Shown one piece after another: positions 11,344 through 22,737 of a stretch of 64,000 nucleotides of DNA (positions are counted from its first letter, which is position 1; every line of letters begins with the position of its first letter). Origin of the DNA: Aotearoamyces nothofagi. Lineage: Eukaryota > Ascomycota > Leotiomycetes > Leotiales > Tympanidaceae. Where the stretch lies: positions 1 through 64,000 of the forward strand of contig JADDTR010000029.1 of assembly GCA_015345905.1 (NCBI GenBank), read 5' to 3'. The notes beneath the pieces are model-generated. The model was not told the origin of the DNA, searched no databases, and was given only the letters and a program-made list of their open reading frames with translations. The position numbers and the translations under genes are program-made.

Positions 11344-12333
11344 CCCGGCAGTTCGGTGGGGAGGCATATTCTATTCATTCCATTCCGTCTTCTTCTCCCT
11401 GTGTCCTGACTCCTGGCCATTTCCCACTGTCCCGCTGATGCGGTAACGTGATCGATCGCCCACGTGTCCGGCCGGCATCGAGACGGAAAGGACCGACGGC
11501 CTGCAGCCCAGTACGGCATGGACAGTACAGTACTGTAGCTACGTACAGTACATGCTGTACGCTGCTCGTAAGAAGAGAAGCTCAATCCCTGCCTGGAAGG
11601 CCATGGCCTAAGCGAGCGACGCATGCTTGACGGTTGGTTTCAAGGAGGCTCTCTCCCTTTGCTTCCGTGCTTCCTCAAGAGACAGCCTGGTGCCGCCCTT
11701 CCAATGCTGTCGGATACAATGCCAGAGAGCAGATGATGCTGTTCACCAGGTCCGACTCTCGGACAGAACCAGAGGAGGGCTGCAGAAGTCGCAGACGCTT
11801 CAAAGCACCTTCTTTTCGGCCGTGGGGGAATCATGTTATCGACAAGATAGGACAATAATCGTCGAGAGGTTAGAGTTAGGGGTCGGTATGCTATTTATAC
11901 TGGCAACCCTTTTGGTTTCGTGCGCTCCAGCAGTGAGTCTTAGATTTCTCGCATTTGGTCTGGATGGCTAGCTAGGTTGGCAGATTACAATAGGCTTATA
12001 GCCACTTTTTCTATTTATTTATTTATTTATTCATTTATTTATAGGGAATTGAGATTACTATTGGGAAAAGAGTTTACTACTGGGAAAAGAGCTCAACTTC
12101 CAATCCACTTTGATACTATACTCACGTTACTGCTTACCTCAGTACCCCCGGCAGGCCGCCCGACTCTCGTGTACAGCTAGCTACACATACACAGGAAAAT
12201 CATGCCTGAGGGATCCATCCGCCGGATTCCAAGGCGCTCGCTTTAACGGGTTTTCTGCGATACCCCACCACCCCTCCTCCCCCTCCTCCACCTATCCTAA
12301 TCACCCCTGTGAAAGAAGCGCAGCCCGTCCAGC
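10119..12333. repeat. Gene-free stretch with simple repeats
   Basis: GC-rich sequence with TGTAC repeats (10735-11090, 11520-11552), a CCAG tetramer run (11316-11341), a TTTA run (about 12015-12045) and poly-A and poly-C tracts. Long ORFs here are Cys/Tyr/Thr/Val repeats produced by the TGTAC array and are not credible genes. Confidence 0.55.
10735..11090. repeat. TGTAC array with inverted arms
   Basis: 10735-10832 carries the GTACAG orientation (GGTACAGCGGTACAGC, ACTGTACAGTACAGTG), while 10880-11090 carries TGTACTGTAC with interspersed CTATGTAC. Because each arm can pair with the other across 10833-10879, a transcript could form a long imperfect hairpin. Confidence 0.8.
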
Positions 12334-14425
12334 ATGTCTAAACCTAAACAGTTCCTAAAGGACAGCAAGAAAAGGCCATCCAAGCAGAGCGCACAGGTCT
12401 GCATGGCCGCATCCTTCACGGCATAAAAGAGAGCTGACCCAAGTGACAGACCCCTCAGACGGCTGATGACTACCTGGCAGGTAGGCGATGACAGCACCAA
12501 GGGATATTCAATGCTGATCGTCGGTGTAGCCGGCGTGGACTTTGAGGAAGCTGGAGAGAAATGGCGCGGCGGTGATGCTGCAAAGGTCTGTTATTCTCTC
12601 AATCGCTTCTCAATCGCTGCTCTGTTTCTGCAGATCGCTACGGCCCGTTGTCAACGGCTTCACTCTCGGCATGGTGGATGCAGTCAGTGGCTGCTGAGAG
12701 ACTAGCTGATTCTAAACATCTCGCCAGCGAAGGTACTAGATATGAGTGTATCAAAATTTTGATGTTCTATCTCTTTCGTATAATAGGTGATTGAGAGACG
12801 AGTCCCGAGTGGGCTTTCAAACCGATTGTCCAAGGACTTCTGATATCCTAGCACTTCCATCTCTCACTTGGCATGGCTGATCTTATCTTGAATTGATTCT
12901 AACATATCAAAGTCAGCTCGATTCTTTGTTCGAGCTGTTGATTTATATAATGATGCGTTGAAGAGGTTTCCGGGCTCGTTCGACCTTGCCTACAACAAGT
13001 CAGCAGCATTCCATTGCTTTCTGGTAGTCACAGCTAACATCTACAAGAGCCCGGGTACAATATGAACTCACCCAGCACCCCCGATTAGCAGCACAACTAC
13101 CTGGAACGTTACTGGATCTTTTGAGAATAGCCTTAGAATCGAGTCGCGCAGCTTTAGTTTTGAATCAGGACAACGCTGATATTCTTTTGTATGTTGTCAA
13201 CTATTATCTGCCTCCCCCCTTCATCTCTCCTCTTCAGCTCCAACTAACAAAATACATCATGGTCTCTGCCTGCTGTGTTGCCCCTGGAAAGTGTACTGAC
13301 ATTCTCAGCAATACTGCTCAGGTTCTAACCAGCCTTGTAGAGGCTCTAACAGACGATCGCTCCACCAATACCCCCAAGGAGGACGCACATCACCTGCTTG
13401 AGGAGGCTATTGAGCTTTTTCAGCGATGCTTGGCACTTCAAGAGTTTCAGTATTCTGAATCGCAAGCCCAGCAGGATAGTATGGAAGATAATGAGATTCC
13501 CGATTCCGAGGATCGCGGCGCGCCCATCACGGACAATCAACCTACGGAGGGCCAAGCTCAAGAAGGAGAACCTATGCAAGATGGCCGTTGGGCGAGCATA
13601 GTTGAGCCAGTGACCAACGACACGCTTCTTGACACTATTCTTGCTCAATTAGAGACCATTACCACCCTGTGTGGACTGATCACTGGCGATGAAGGGCGAG
13701 GGTTAGCCTGGATTGAGGAATATACCGCCACCCTACTGACCGAGAAGCTGCCTGCATATACCAGCGGGACAGATCGAGAGGAGGAGGTGGCACTGACAAG
13801 GGCGAATTTCATTGCAGCTCTAGCAGATGCCAACTTCCGAAGTCATCGCATGGATGCTCTTACATATGAACGGGCTCTAGAAGATGCATTTGGAACTCTC
13901 GACCTCGCGACTGATCCAGAGGGTCTATGCGATAAGGCAGAAGCGCTCATAGCTTACAACACTTCGCTGCGCCTTTTTAACGGAAACGTTGACCATAAAT
14001 CGACACTGGCTTCGAGATGGAAGGTACTTACGGCAGCGCTTGAATCGCTAACCGCGGCCGGGAAGGTTCCAACAGCGGATAATCTGGCCAAAATACATCT
14101 TACACGTGGAGATGTTGAGCTTCTCAGATTCCAGCTCGGACAGGAAGGCTTTGCCGCGGCAGCAAAGAATGCAGCTACTCTTGTAAAGAATGCAGCTACA
14201 TTCTATCGCGGTGCTGAGTCTCATGCAACGGCGTCGAGATTGGCCAAGGAGGTCAAAGAGGCAGTCATCAAGATTGCACTGGCAGCGAACCTAGGCGGAG
14301 ATGCGCAAATGCTGAGGGATCTGATAAAGACTGAACCAGCAGCATGCCAAGTAGTACTGGAGGAGGCTTTTGATGACGGACTGGTTACAATCGAATGGCT
14401 TGGTCAGGAAGGCATCATGCAATGA
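12334..14425 (+). CDS. TPR-like conserved fungal protein (6 exons)
   Basis: Model: exons 12334-12396, 12450-12480, 12530-12585, 12913-12998, 13048-13188 and 13309-14425; 497 aa. Every junction is in phase. After a basic N-terminus, residues of about 22-130 read as TPR-like helices (GEKWRGGDAAKSARFFVRAV, LKRFPGSFDLAYNKARVQYE, then NADILFNTAQVLTSL), followed by a low-complexity acidic linker and a long alpha-helical C-terminus with further TPR-like segments. TPR proteins act as scaffolds or chaperone adaptors; the partner is not known. Intron 3 is long (327 nt). Intron 5 (13189-13308, donor GTATGT, branch TACTGAC) is a multiple of three with no stop, so the ORF runs through it; splicing restores the TPR motif and is preferred. 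Confidence 0.75.
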
Positions 14426-15130
14426 TTAAGATGTGGCGCGGCGTTTTAACATCTACGAGTAATTTGTATTCTAGGCTTGGAAATTCGCATGCGTACCTAG
14501 TTCCCATACAGGATCAAGTCAGTGATACTAAAGGAACTCATGTATCAATAATTGTATAAATTATCTCGACGCCGTTGATGCGATATTTGACAGATTCATG
14601 ATGTGATCTAGGCGGATCGGGCACTAGTTCCGAATCCTTGTTGACTTGTTGTCCGTCACCCCCGCAACCATGTACAACCACCCATGAGTTAGTTGTCTTA
14701 TGCGACTTTCGCGCATCAATATTATACAGAACATCGAAAGCATCACGGAGGGAACCACTCCTGTGCTGAAAAAAAAAAAAATGCCGGGAATAATATAGCA
14801 GGTGTGAGGCACGGAAAGAAAGTCTTCTCATCTGTTTTACTTATCAACAAACCCCCCGCATTCACCAGCTTCCGCCTTCACCGCTACAGCCAGGTTCGAC
14901 AAGTCAGCATTCCTCGCTCAGCTCCCGGGCTCGAAGGCTGAGTGAGCTACACGATACCGCATTCTTCAGCTCCGCCTTTACCGCTACCGCCAGGTTCGAC
15001 AAGTCAGCATTCCTCGCTCAGCTCCCGGGTTCGAAGGCTGAGTGAGCTACACAATACCGCATTCTTCGTCTTATCGATCTACATCCTCGTCGACGCCGTG
15101 AGCTGAGATAAACGATCCTTGGCCGCCGCC
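14426..15130. other. Intergenic, holds the 100-bp duplication
   Basis: Stretch of about 700 bp between convergent-free plus-strand genes. It contains an A13 run (about 14768-14780) and the 100-bp tandem duplication listed separately; nothing else is seen. Confidence 0.6.
14862..15067. repeat. 100-bp tandem duplication upstream of b561-like gene
   Basis: A segment containing CAGGTTCGACAAGTCAGCAT, GCTCAGCTCCCGGG and CGAAGGCTGAGTGAGCTACA is repeated exactly 100 bp apart (GTTCGAC at 14894 and 14994). Copies differ at only a few positions. It ends about 65 bp before the ATG at 15131, so it lies in the promoter or 5' UTR. Confidence 0.9.
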
Positions 15131-17639
15131 ATGGCCCCGTCCCCGCTGGATACACTGTCTCCCGCGGGCAGCAGCAGCTACTCTTCCAACACAATGACAG
15201 TCGGCGATGGGACGTGGGATTCCACCAAGAATGACTTCCTCTTGCCGAACCTGCAGGGCCTGAACTTTGAGACCATGCAATATAACGGTAAGCCCCTCTC
15301 CTCTGGTTCCGTCTTCTATCCAACGAGGCTGACCTTATCCAGGCATGGGAAATCGGTTCGCGTCTTTTGCCGGGTACCATCCCCTCGTAAAGGCCCACGC
15401 CATCATGGCCGTGGTTGCCTTCCTCTTCCTCCTTCCGGCATCCCTCATGACCGCACGCTTTTATGGACGAAACCCCGCCCGAGCAATTCGATTGCATATA
15501 TATCTCAACATCTTGGTTCTAGGACTGGTGACCGTTGTGTTTATACTGGGCTTTATGGCGGTTGGACAGAAGCGCAGCTTGACGAACCCACATCACGGCA
15601 TTGGCGTTGCAATATACGTCTCGATCCTCTTCCAGGTACCGTTTGGCAGATGGGTGAGAAACAAGTTGCGGAAGAAGATCCAACGGCGGGTACCAATCAA
15701 GCTCATGCTACATCAATGGCTTGGCCGTGCCACTGCACTACTGGGCATCATACAAGTAGCTCTTGGGCTCACCCTCTACGGATCACCAAAATTCACGTTT
15801 ATCCTCTACGCTCTGTGGGGCAGCTTTCTCGTACTGCTTTATTTTATCTTTTCATATCGGTCTGCTGGTATATCCACTGATTTACCTGGTGGGGGAAGCA
15901 CGGTAATAACGGAAGAACGGAAGTCGGGCGGTGGTTTTAGGCGATTCCTGGCACCTCTTGCCGCGGGAGGTCTTGCAGCGGCCTTACTTGGGAGGAGACA
16001 CAGAGAAGACGAGGATCGGAGGGACGAGCGGGTGGAAGTAATCCCATCCAGGCACGGCTCTAGGCGCGGCTCTAGGCGCGGATCGAGGCGAGAATCGATT
16101 GATTACATTGAAGAGGAGAAGTACTCTCAAGGTAGAAAGGGCGGTGGGTTTGTTGATAAATTACTTGCCGGCGGAGCCATCTTAGGTGCTGGAGCGCTCG
16201 CAAAGAGCTGGATGGATAGAAGGCGGAGGAATAGAGACGAAGAGGAATATTCATCGGTTGCTCCAGACACACCGAGCCGTAGACATAGGCCGAGAATGGA
16301 GGAGCCGAGCGATATCTCGGAGTCAACTATAGAAGTTCGCCGAGTCGAACCTGGGAGGAGGTCAGCACCACTTCTGCCCGGACCGGGAGATCCTGTTGCT
16401 GCCGCAGCTGCTCTGAGTGCAGCAGAGCCACGACCAAGGACACCTCGACCGGTGGGGGTAGCCGCAGGCCGGCCGGCGATGCGTAGTAGACAGGACAGCT
16501 ACGATTCTTACATATCTATAGCAAGTCCGTCTCGCAGACGAGATGACGGTGGCCACGGTCTTCGGAATGGTATGATGGCTGGACTCGGCTTAGGATGGTT
16601 AGGAAAGAAATTTAAGGATCGACGTGATAAGCAGGAGCAGCGGAGACTTGATGTTATTCGAGATCAAGAGCTTGAAGATGAGCGACGTCTGGAGTCTGAC
16701 CGACGACATGGAGGACAAGCACGCAGGTTCACTGGTGATGGTGCCCCTCCGAGAACACACCGGCAGAGAGACAGCTTCACGGAATCGGATCTTTCAACCG
16801 GCCAATCCGAAAGCCGCATCGAGTCTCGACGTAGCGAAACAATGCCACCCCTTCCAGCAGGAGCGGTGCCAGGAAGAGCGGGTCGACACGACATTATTGA
16901 ACCGGTTCCAATGCCACCCGGACCTCCTCGGGATACCTCATATGTCCATGATTCAGACAGCGAGGCCTATGTCTCGTCGCCCGATGAGCGCCGTAGATCA
17001 GCCTCGCGGCGAGGTATGGAAGCTGAGGCTGCTGCTGCAACTGCGGGAGCAGTGTTCGCAGCAGGGGAAGAAGAGCGCCAGCGAAGAGACCGAAGTCGGG
17101 CAGGACGCCACAGTGGGACCGAGAACCCTGCAGCTAGTATAAAGGTCAGGATGCATGGTGACACCAAGCAAAATGTGACCCTTCGACGCCTCACTGATGA
17201 AGAAGCTGCAGCTGAGCGGGCAAACAGAAAAGGCAGTCGGAGACGAAGAGGGGAGTCGGCGAGCAGTTTGTCTGGGACAGACACAGGAACTAGCCGAAGA
17301 AGATACCGTCGTCCAGATGATCGGGCAGTCAGGAATGCTGAAAGAAGAGCTGAGGAGACGGCAGAAGCTGGTGTCGGTATGGCACCATTAAGTCCTCCCA
17401 GGCCTGCGTTCGCTGGTGGAAGACAGGCAAAAGACTCAGCATACTACAGTGGGCGAGAAGGACAATCAGGTGGAGCGAGTGGTCCTGATAGTATAGCGAG
17501 TCCAGAGAGTCACGGTACGTGGTCAGGAATGAGCCCTACAACTGTGACGGGACACGGAGAAGAGAATGCCGAAGAGAGAAGGAAAAGACGACGGATGGAG
17601 CGGAATCAAAAAAGTTCTGGGACAATGGAATTCAATTGA
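15131..17639 (+). CDS. Cytochrome b561-like membrane protein with long Arg-rich tail
   Basis: Model: exons 15131-15287 and 15343-17639, intron 55 nt (GTAAGC donor, CTGACC branch, CAG); 817 aa. Residues of about 50-235 form several membrane helices with histidines at helix ends (GYHPLVKAHAIM, RLHIYLNILVLG, NPHHGIGVAIY, LMLHQWLGRATALLG), the layout of eukaryotic cytochrome b561 domains, which carry two haems and move electrons across membranes. No signal peptide or DOMON domain is seen before it. The remaining ~580 residues are polar, Arg/Ser/Glu-rich and probably disordered, but contain three glycine-rich hydrophobic segments each followed by a basic stretch (near residues 255-275, 325-350 and 460-485). 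Electron-transfer role is inferred from the fold only. Confidence 0.75.
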
Positions 17640-18651
17640 TATGGCTTTCGTCACGAAGGGCCATGAGTCGATCTTTGCATGGTGTCGGGTGTTTTTGTTT
17701 TGGGGGGGGGGGGGGGGCCTTTTTGCTAATGGAATTGATATCCCTGATGAGGATTTTAAGATTGAAAATCTGTCGCCACTGGCAGGCTGGGTCATGATAT
17801 TGCATCCGTGCTTTGGGTTATAGATCTATCTCACCTTGAGAGAGCTGTAACCGTGTTTTAGCCAAGTCATAAATGATGAAGAAATATGACACTTATACCA
17901 TTCCAGAACCCCCCCTCTCTCTGTTGCAATACTCTCTCTCCATCCATCCATCCATCTACGGCCTCGTTACTCTTGAGGCTATTATTGCTGATGCAGTATT
18001 TTGTGTGATGTGATGTATATTATATTATTATAAGGTAGTAGATGGTATAAAACGAAATTTCGGCTGGGAATATTGTGTGAATTGTATGAATTGTATGAAT
18101 TGTGGTGAGTACTCTGTGGGACTTTGGATTGGATTGGGAATAGGATATTATCATCATCATCATCATTATCCAAACCTCTCCCCTCTCTCGTCTCTGTTGC
18201 AATACTCTCTCTCCATCCATCCATCTATAGCCTCGTTACTCTAAAGGCTATTTGCCGATGCAGTATTTTGTGTGATATAATGTATATTATATTATATTAT
18301 TATAAGGTAGTAGATGGTATAAAACGAAATTTCGGCTGGAAATATTGCGTGGATTGTGAATTGTATGAATTGTGAATTGTGGTGAGTACTCTGTGGGACT
18401 TTGGAATGGATTGGGAATAGGATATTATCATCATCATCATCGACGATGGCTGAAGGTGTCGAAAAGGGGGGGGCGACGAGGCTGAAAGCCTAGTATGATA
18501 GGCGCGCGCAGCCAGCCTCGCGGAAACCGCGGAAGTCGCCGGCCCCGGAGCTGAGGGCTGAGGCTGAGTGAGGTAAACAAAAAACGGCTAACTCGTTCGA
18601 ATTCGACTTCGCACAACCTCACAACGCAAGCAAGCAAGCAATTAAGCAGAG
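17640..18651. other. Intergenic with ~270-bp direct repeat
   Basis: Contains a G run (about 17702-17717) and the tandem repeat listed separately. No ORF here has protein-like character. Confidence 0.6.
17915..18443. repeat. ~273-bp tandem duplication
   Basis: CTGTTGCAATACTCTCTCTC occurs at 17921 and 18194. It is followed in both by CCATCCAT, GCAGTATTTTGTGTGAT, AAGGTAGTAGATGGTATAAA, CGAAATTTCGGCTGG, GAGTACTCTGTGGGACTTTG and an ATC run. Small indels separate the copies. CGAAATTTCG is itself palindromic. Confidence 0.88.
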
Positions 18652-19525
18652 ATGCCATCCGCCGACCCAGCCCCAGCCCCAGCAGCAGCACCAGCACCGG
18701 GCCCGCGCGCCGCGGCCTTCATGGCGCTGTACGACAAGACGCTCGCGACGACGCTGCGCACCATCTCCTACGACAGCTTCGCGGCCTGCTTCCCGCATAT
18801 CGCGCGCGACGCCGAGACGGGTCTGAGAGCCGTTCATGGCCAGATGGTGGAGCGGCTGGAGGGGTTTGCGAAGGTGTGTTTTGGCCCTCTGTTTGTTGGT
18901 TTTTTTTTCTTTTCCCCCGTCTTCTTTTTGTCTTGTCTGCTTGGATCGGGCAGTGGCGTGTACTGGGAGAGAGAGAGAGAAAGTAGGCAAGAGAACACGC
19001 GCGCTGACAGACGACCGTCTTCCTTCCCCGCCTGCAGTGCGACTTCGAAGCCATCCTCAAGGAGCGAGACGTCATCGCCAGCCTCAACTCGCTCGAAGAC
19101 CTGATCGCAGACGCCAGGCGGCGCAGGGCGCGCGCCGTCTCGGGCGAAGCGCCGCCCACGCCGTAACGTCCCCCTTCTCCTTTTTTTTTTCTTCTCCCTT
19201 CTCTCTCCACCTCCCCCTGCTGACGTCGCGGTCCCCCGCGCCCAGTCCGCACCTGCAGCCGGCCCGCGCCGTCGTCGCCGCCCACCTGGCGCCGCTCCTG
19301 GCCGCCCAGCAGTCGCGCCTCAACGCCCGCCTGCAGACCGTGCAGAGCCGCAACGCCTCGCTGTGCGCCGCCGTCCGCGCCCAGCGGCTGGAGATCGACG
19401 CCCTGGCCGCCGGCCTCGAGGCCGCCGTGCGCGATCTGGACGCCGCCGCCGCCCTGCTCGGCGCCCAGGCTCCGGCGCTGAGGGCCGTCGTGAGGTCCGC
19501 AGAGGTCGAGATGGGCGGGGCTTGA
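18652..19525 (+). CDS. NNF1: Kinetochore protein Nnf1 (MIND/MIS12 complex)
   Basis: Model: exons 18652-18873, 19038-19162 and 19246-19525; 208 aa. After a Pro/Ala-rich start comes the Nnf1 signature: GPRAAAFMALYDKTLATTLR, SYDSFAACFPHIA, then VHGQMVERLEGFAK and, after the intron, CDFEAILKERDVIASLNSLE. The C-terminal exon encodes a long helix likely to form the coiled coil. Nnf1 joins Mis12/Mtw1, Dsn1 and Nsl1 in the MIND complex that links CENP-C to the Ndc80 complex at the inner kinetochore. Exon 3 is very GC-rich, and Ala/Arg/Leu codons end in C or G, unlike the neighbours. Intron 1 has a GTGTGT donor and a GA run inside. Confidence 0.85.
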
Positions 19526-19966
19526 GAGCTTGTGTTTGGGTCTGGATGCTGTGATTCCTGGCGTATAATGAATGGCGTTGGGATACTGGAGTTCTGGAGG
19601 TTGGAGGGGCGTTTCAGCAGCAAGTTGGCTGAGATTGTTAGACATCTCAGTTGGCCGGATCATGTCGAGGTATCTAGCATATTTAATGCTTTCAAATGCT
19701 TCCTGGAAGTTGTCGAGATGTCTATAATTGTAGCTTTCAAATGCTACCTGGAAGTTGTCGAGATGTCTATAACTGTAAAGGTATTGCTTTATCATTCAGT
19801 GCTATAAGATGCTATAAGATGCAATTCATCGCTACCATTTTCTCCTTCCCGAATGCCTTCTTTTAATTGTACGCCTGGTGATCCGTTCCATAATGCTCAT
19901 AAATACAAGTTTCCCATGACCATCAGTCACATACCGTTCTCAAGTCCTAACTCTCACCGCTCAAGC
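19526..19966. other. Intergenic with 45-bp tandem repeat
   Basis: A 45-bp unit (GCTTTCAAATGCTTCCTGGA then AGTTGTCGAGATGTCTATAA) starts at 19688 and again at 19733. A third partial echo (GAGATTGTTAGACATCTCAG) precedes it. The rest is probably 3' UTR of the two convergent genes. Confidence 0.7.
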
Positions 19967-21346
19967 CTAAGCTCCGATATGCACCGGACCTACCGGACCT
20001 ACCGGTTCCATTTCAGCATAACCCGGCGGCTCGCACCTCAACATCTTCCCTGTTGTCCAATCAATAATCCACTGCTTCCCCTTCATGATGACCATGTTCG
20101 TCTTTCTAGGCGAATTTGAAAGTAGCAGCGCCATGCACCGCCTTGCATAAATCTTATCATACATCGGCGTCCACTGGTGTGCCGGTCTCCATTTACCTGT
20201 CGACGAGACTGAAGGATTAGGATATGAGGATGTGGAAAGTCGATGTCGATACCGAGCTGCGCAGTTAGGCCGGCTAAATGATGGGAGATGTGATGCCATT
20301 GCCATATGTGCCTGTATGGGACCCGGCGAAGGTGACCTGGACCGGCTGATGGTTGGATGTACCATCTGCGTCTGGGAAGGATGTGACACGGTGGATTGCC
20401 TTCTTGACGCCACAGGGCTATTCCTCTCACTCCGCCTAGACCGGCTTAATGTAAGCCTTGATTCCGTCCCTGTCTCTGGAGGAACAGATCCTTCCGGTAT
20501 TGATTCGTCGGCCAGGTGAGGATACCGAACCCTCATAATCGCCTGTTGCTGCTGTACAAGGTCATCATTTTCCAGGTCATTCCCACCATAACGTCGTCTA
20601 TGAGCCCGTCTCAGAACTCGTGGCAAGCTTGTGTCTGCTGGGATATTACGTTCATCTAGGGATGGTGCTAGGTCAATGGCGGCGGACAGACATTCCAGCC
20701 AGTGAAGGAAGGTTTCAACTTCAACACAAGAGAGCAGGAATTGATCCGTCTCAACTCGTACCCTGATAACATGACGGCGCTTCGAATAGTCTGCTGCTAT
20801 TCCAACCTCGGCATATTGCAAGCTGTATGTCCTCAATAATTCTCCCTTTCTCATATATGGTGGCATATCTGGACTAGAAAATGGATTTGAGAATTGTCTC
20901 TCGAACAATCCTGCCCTCTTTGTCTTATAAAGCCTCAGCGATGTCCCTTGTATTTCCATAAACACCTTGCTCCACTTTCGATCTTGAGCCTTGTGTACCA
21001 AGTTCTCCAGTTCCATCTTCATATAAAAAATGCTCTGTGTCGAAATTGAGCATGAATACCCTGGGAGATCCTCTCGTCCTTCACTCTCTCGAGGTTCGAT
21101 CTTGGGTCGTGGGAAAGCATGGTGTGGGCTAGCAATCGCAATATCGTAGGTAGGAGGACGTTCAGGTACGTCGCCGCCAGATGGTGCGGACTGCTGAATT
21201 GGTTCGTCAATGAGTTGGTTGTAGTAGTACTCTTCCATGGAGACCCGGGCAGGCGTATTCGACAGGCTGTTGTAACTTGCACTGTAGCCCGAAAGCGTGG
21301 ACGTGTGGCTCTCCGAACGAGAGATGACACTCCCGTAGGTCGTCAT
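19967..21346 (-). CDS. PH-domain protein
   Basis: Coding from ATG at 21346 gives 459 aa; an upstream exon is possible because the frame stays open to an acceptor (GCTGACTATAG) near 21430. Residues of about 100-245 form a pleckstrin-homology-like fold: SIFYMKMELENLVHKAQDRK, WSKVFMEIQGTSLRLYKTKR, ADYSKRRHVIRVRVETDQFL, then EVETFLHWLECLSAAIDLAP, the C-terminal helix with its conserved Trp. Both flanks are Ser/Pro/Arg-rich and disordered, and the C-terminus (MVIMKGKQWIIDWTTGKMLR) looks conserved. PH domains bind phosphoinositides or proteins, so a membrane-associated scaffold is likely. It is convergent with NNF1. Confidence 0.75.
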   Translation of the reverse strand: MTTYGSVISRSESHTSTLSGYSASYNSLSNTPARVSMEEYYYNQLIDEPIQQSAPSGGDVPERPPTYDIAIASPHHAFPRPKIEPRESEGREDLPGYSCSISTQSIFYMKMELENLVHKAQDRKWSKVFMEIQGTSLRLYKTKRAGLFERQFSNPFSSPDMPPYMRKGELLRTYSLQYAEVGIAADYSKRRHVIRVRVETDQFLLSCVEVETFLHWLECLSAAIDLAPSLDERNIPADTSLPRVLRRAHRRRYGGNDLENDDLVQQQQAIMRVRYPHLADESIPEGSVPPETGTESRLTLSRSRRSERNSPVASRRQSTVSHPSQTQMVHPTISRSRSPSPGPIQAHMAMASHLPSFSRPNCAARYRHRLSTSSYPNPSVSSTGKWRPAHQWTPMYDKIYARRCMALLLSNSPRKTNMVIMKGKQWIIDWTTGKMLRCEPPGYAEMEPVGPVGPVHIGA

Positions 21347-21429
21347 CGCTCCGGCCGGCGTTGTCTCCCCTCGCAACAAATTTTGACCCGTCGCTCCTTC
21401 AGCGCGTGCCAAACATCGATACGGATCTA

Positions 21430-22737
21430 TAGTCAGCCTGCCACCCTGTGTAAGACGAAGCCGATGCAGATATCAATTGTTCTATGCCAACTGAAATGCG
21501 TTGAAAAGGCGCGCGGTAGGAAGCTGAGAAAGGTGACAATATTCAAGATGCGGGTGATCCGGGGCGACGAGCCTGGCCTATAAAGGCGCAGTATCCTTGG
21601 GCCGGTACCCTTATGGGGGCGGAGCGGCTCTTGTCCGATGGCCATCCGAAGACCCAAGAACCGGTCCCAAAAGCGGAAGGTGTCTTCATCAGGTGTCTGC
21701 CAGGGAGCGAGCCCGGGAGGCGCGGTCTCTGGAGTCGGCCTGCACAGTGGGTGGTCGGTGGCCGATCAGCTCTGGCTCTGCAGTCGCGGGCGTGCACGCC
21801 GCATTCTGGCTGTCGCTGTCGCTCTCTATCCCTACTCAGGGCAGTATGGAGGGGGTTTTGCAGCGCTCGTGCTCGTAATGGCGTGGTGGTCCCTTAATGG
21901 CTGGCATGTCATCGGGGTGTTGATGACTGTGCCCGCCCGCCGGCTCCAGGGCGCGGAGAAACATCGTGCGGGATCCGTTTCGGAGGTCGGACTTGAGCTC
22001 GGCAGGCTGCCAGGGCGGGGATTCTGATTCTTGTATTCTTCTGCAGCAGCAGTTTCCTGTTTATCGGAGTTGTCGGCAGCTAATCGCAGCTAATCGCCAG
22101 AACTGGCCACCTCCAGTCTGCGTGCACAGTACACAGTGCACAGTACAATACAGTATACCTTGTTTCGTATGGGCTTCCCGTCACGTGTAGAGCTGTCTTC
22201 CGGCAGGCCCCTCTGCAGCAAGCATCTGAACGCTGCAGGGAAGCCTTCGTTCGCGTTCAGAGGCACGCGTCAACCAAGTGTGTTTTGTCACGAGAGGCAG
22301 TGGGGATTGGCTCGGTCGAGCATGGAGATTAATACAGGTCGTTTCTCTTTATCATATCTGCTCCCCCTTCCATCTCATCATGCCCCACCCCCAGATCATA
22401 AGCTACCATGATGCTATGCATATAATGGGAAATGTTCAAATGCAATGCGCAATGCCGAGGAGGCACAAAAAAATTGGCTGAAATTCTTCTGAACCTCCAA
22501 ACCCAAACCATGAATACGTCAGCTCGCGAACTCCAGCAAGCCTCGAGTGCTGAACTTTTCCGACCATTGTCAAATCATTGCAAATGCCGCAAACATGCAA
22601 ATCAGATAAGAGTACAGGCATTCCTTTTCGCCCTAGCCCGCAATCGAAAGACGCTGGCAATACATTACGCCAGGGTCGTGCCGATTTCGAAAGTTAAGAG
22701 TGTTATCTTGGAGGGAATTTCAGTCAGAATAGCCATC
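21430..22737. other. Intergenic, no gene seen
   Basis: About 1.3 kb between a minus-strand promoter and the 3' end of another minus-strand gene. 22125-22155 holds a short TGTAC/TGCAC-type patch (CAGTACACAGTGCACAGTAC). ORFs here lack domains. Confidence 0.5.

Noticed and set aside
10463-11446. 327-codon plus ORF and 164-codon minus ORF rich in Tyr/Cys/Thr/Val
   Set aside because: The TGTAC repeat is free of stops in several frames, and the ORFs are repeat translations.
18719-19795. 358-codon minus ORF opposite NNF1
   Set aside because: It spans NNF1 exons and introns alike and is Gly/Arg/Ala-rich from GC bias; NNF1 motifs are on the plus strand.
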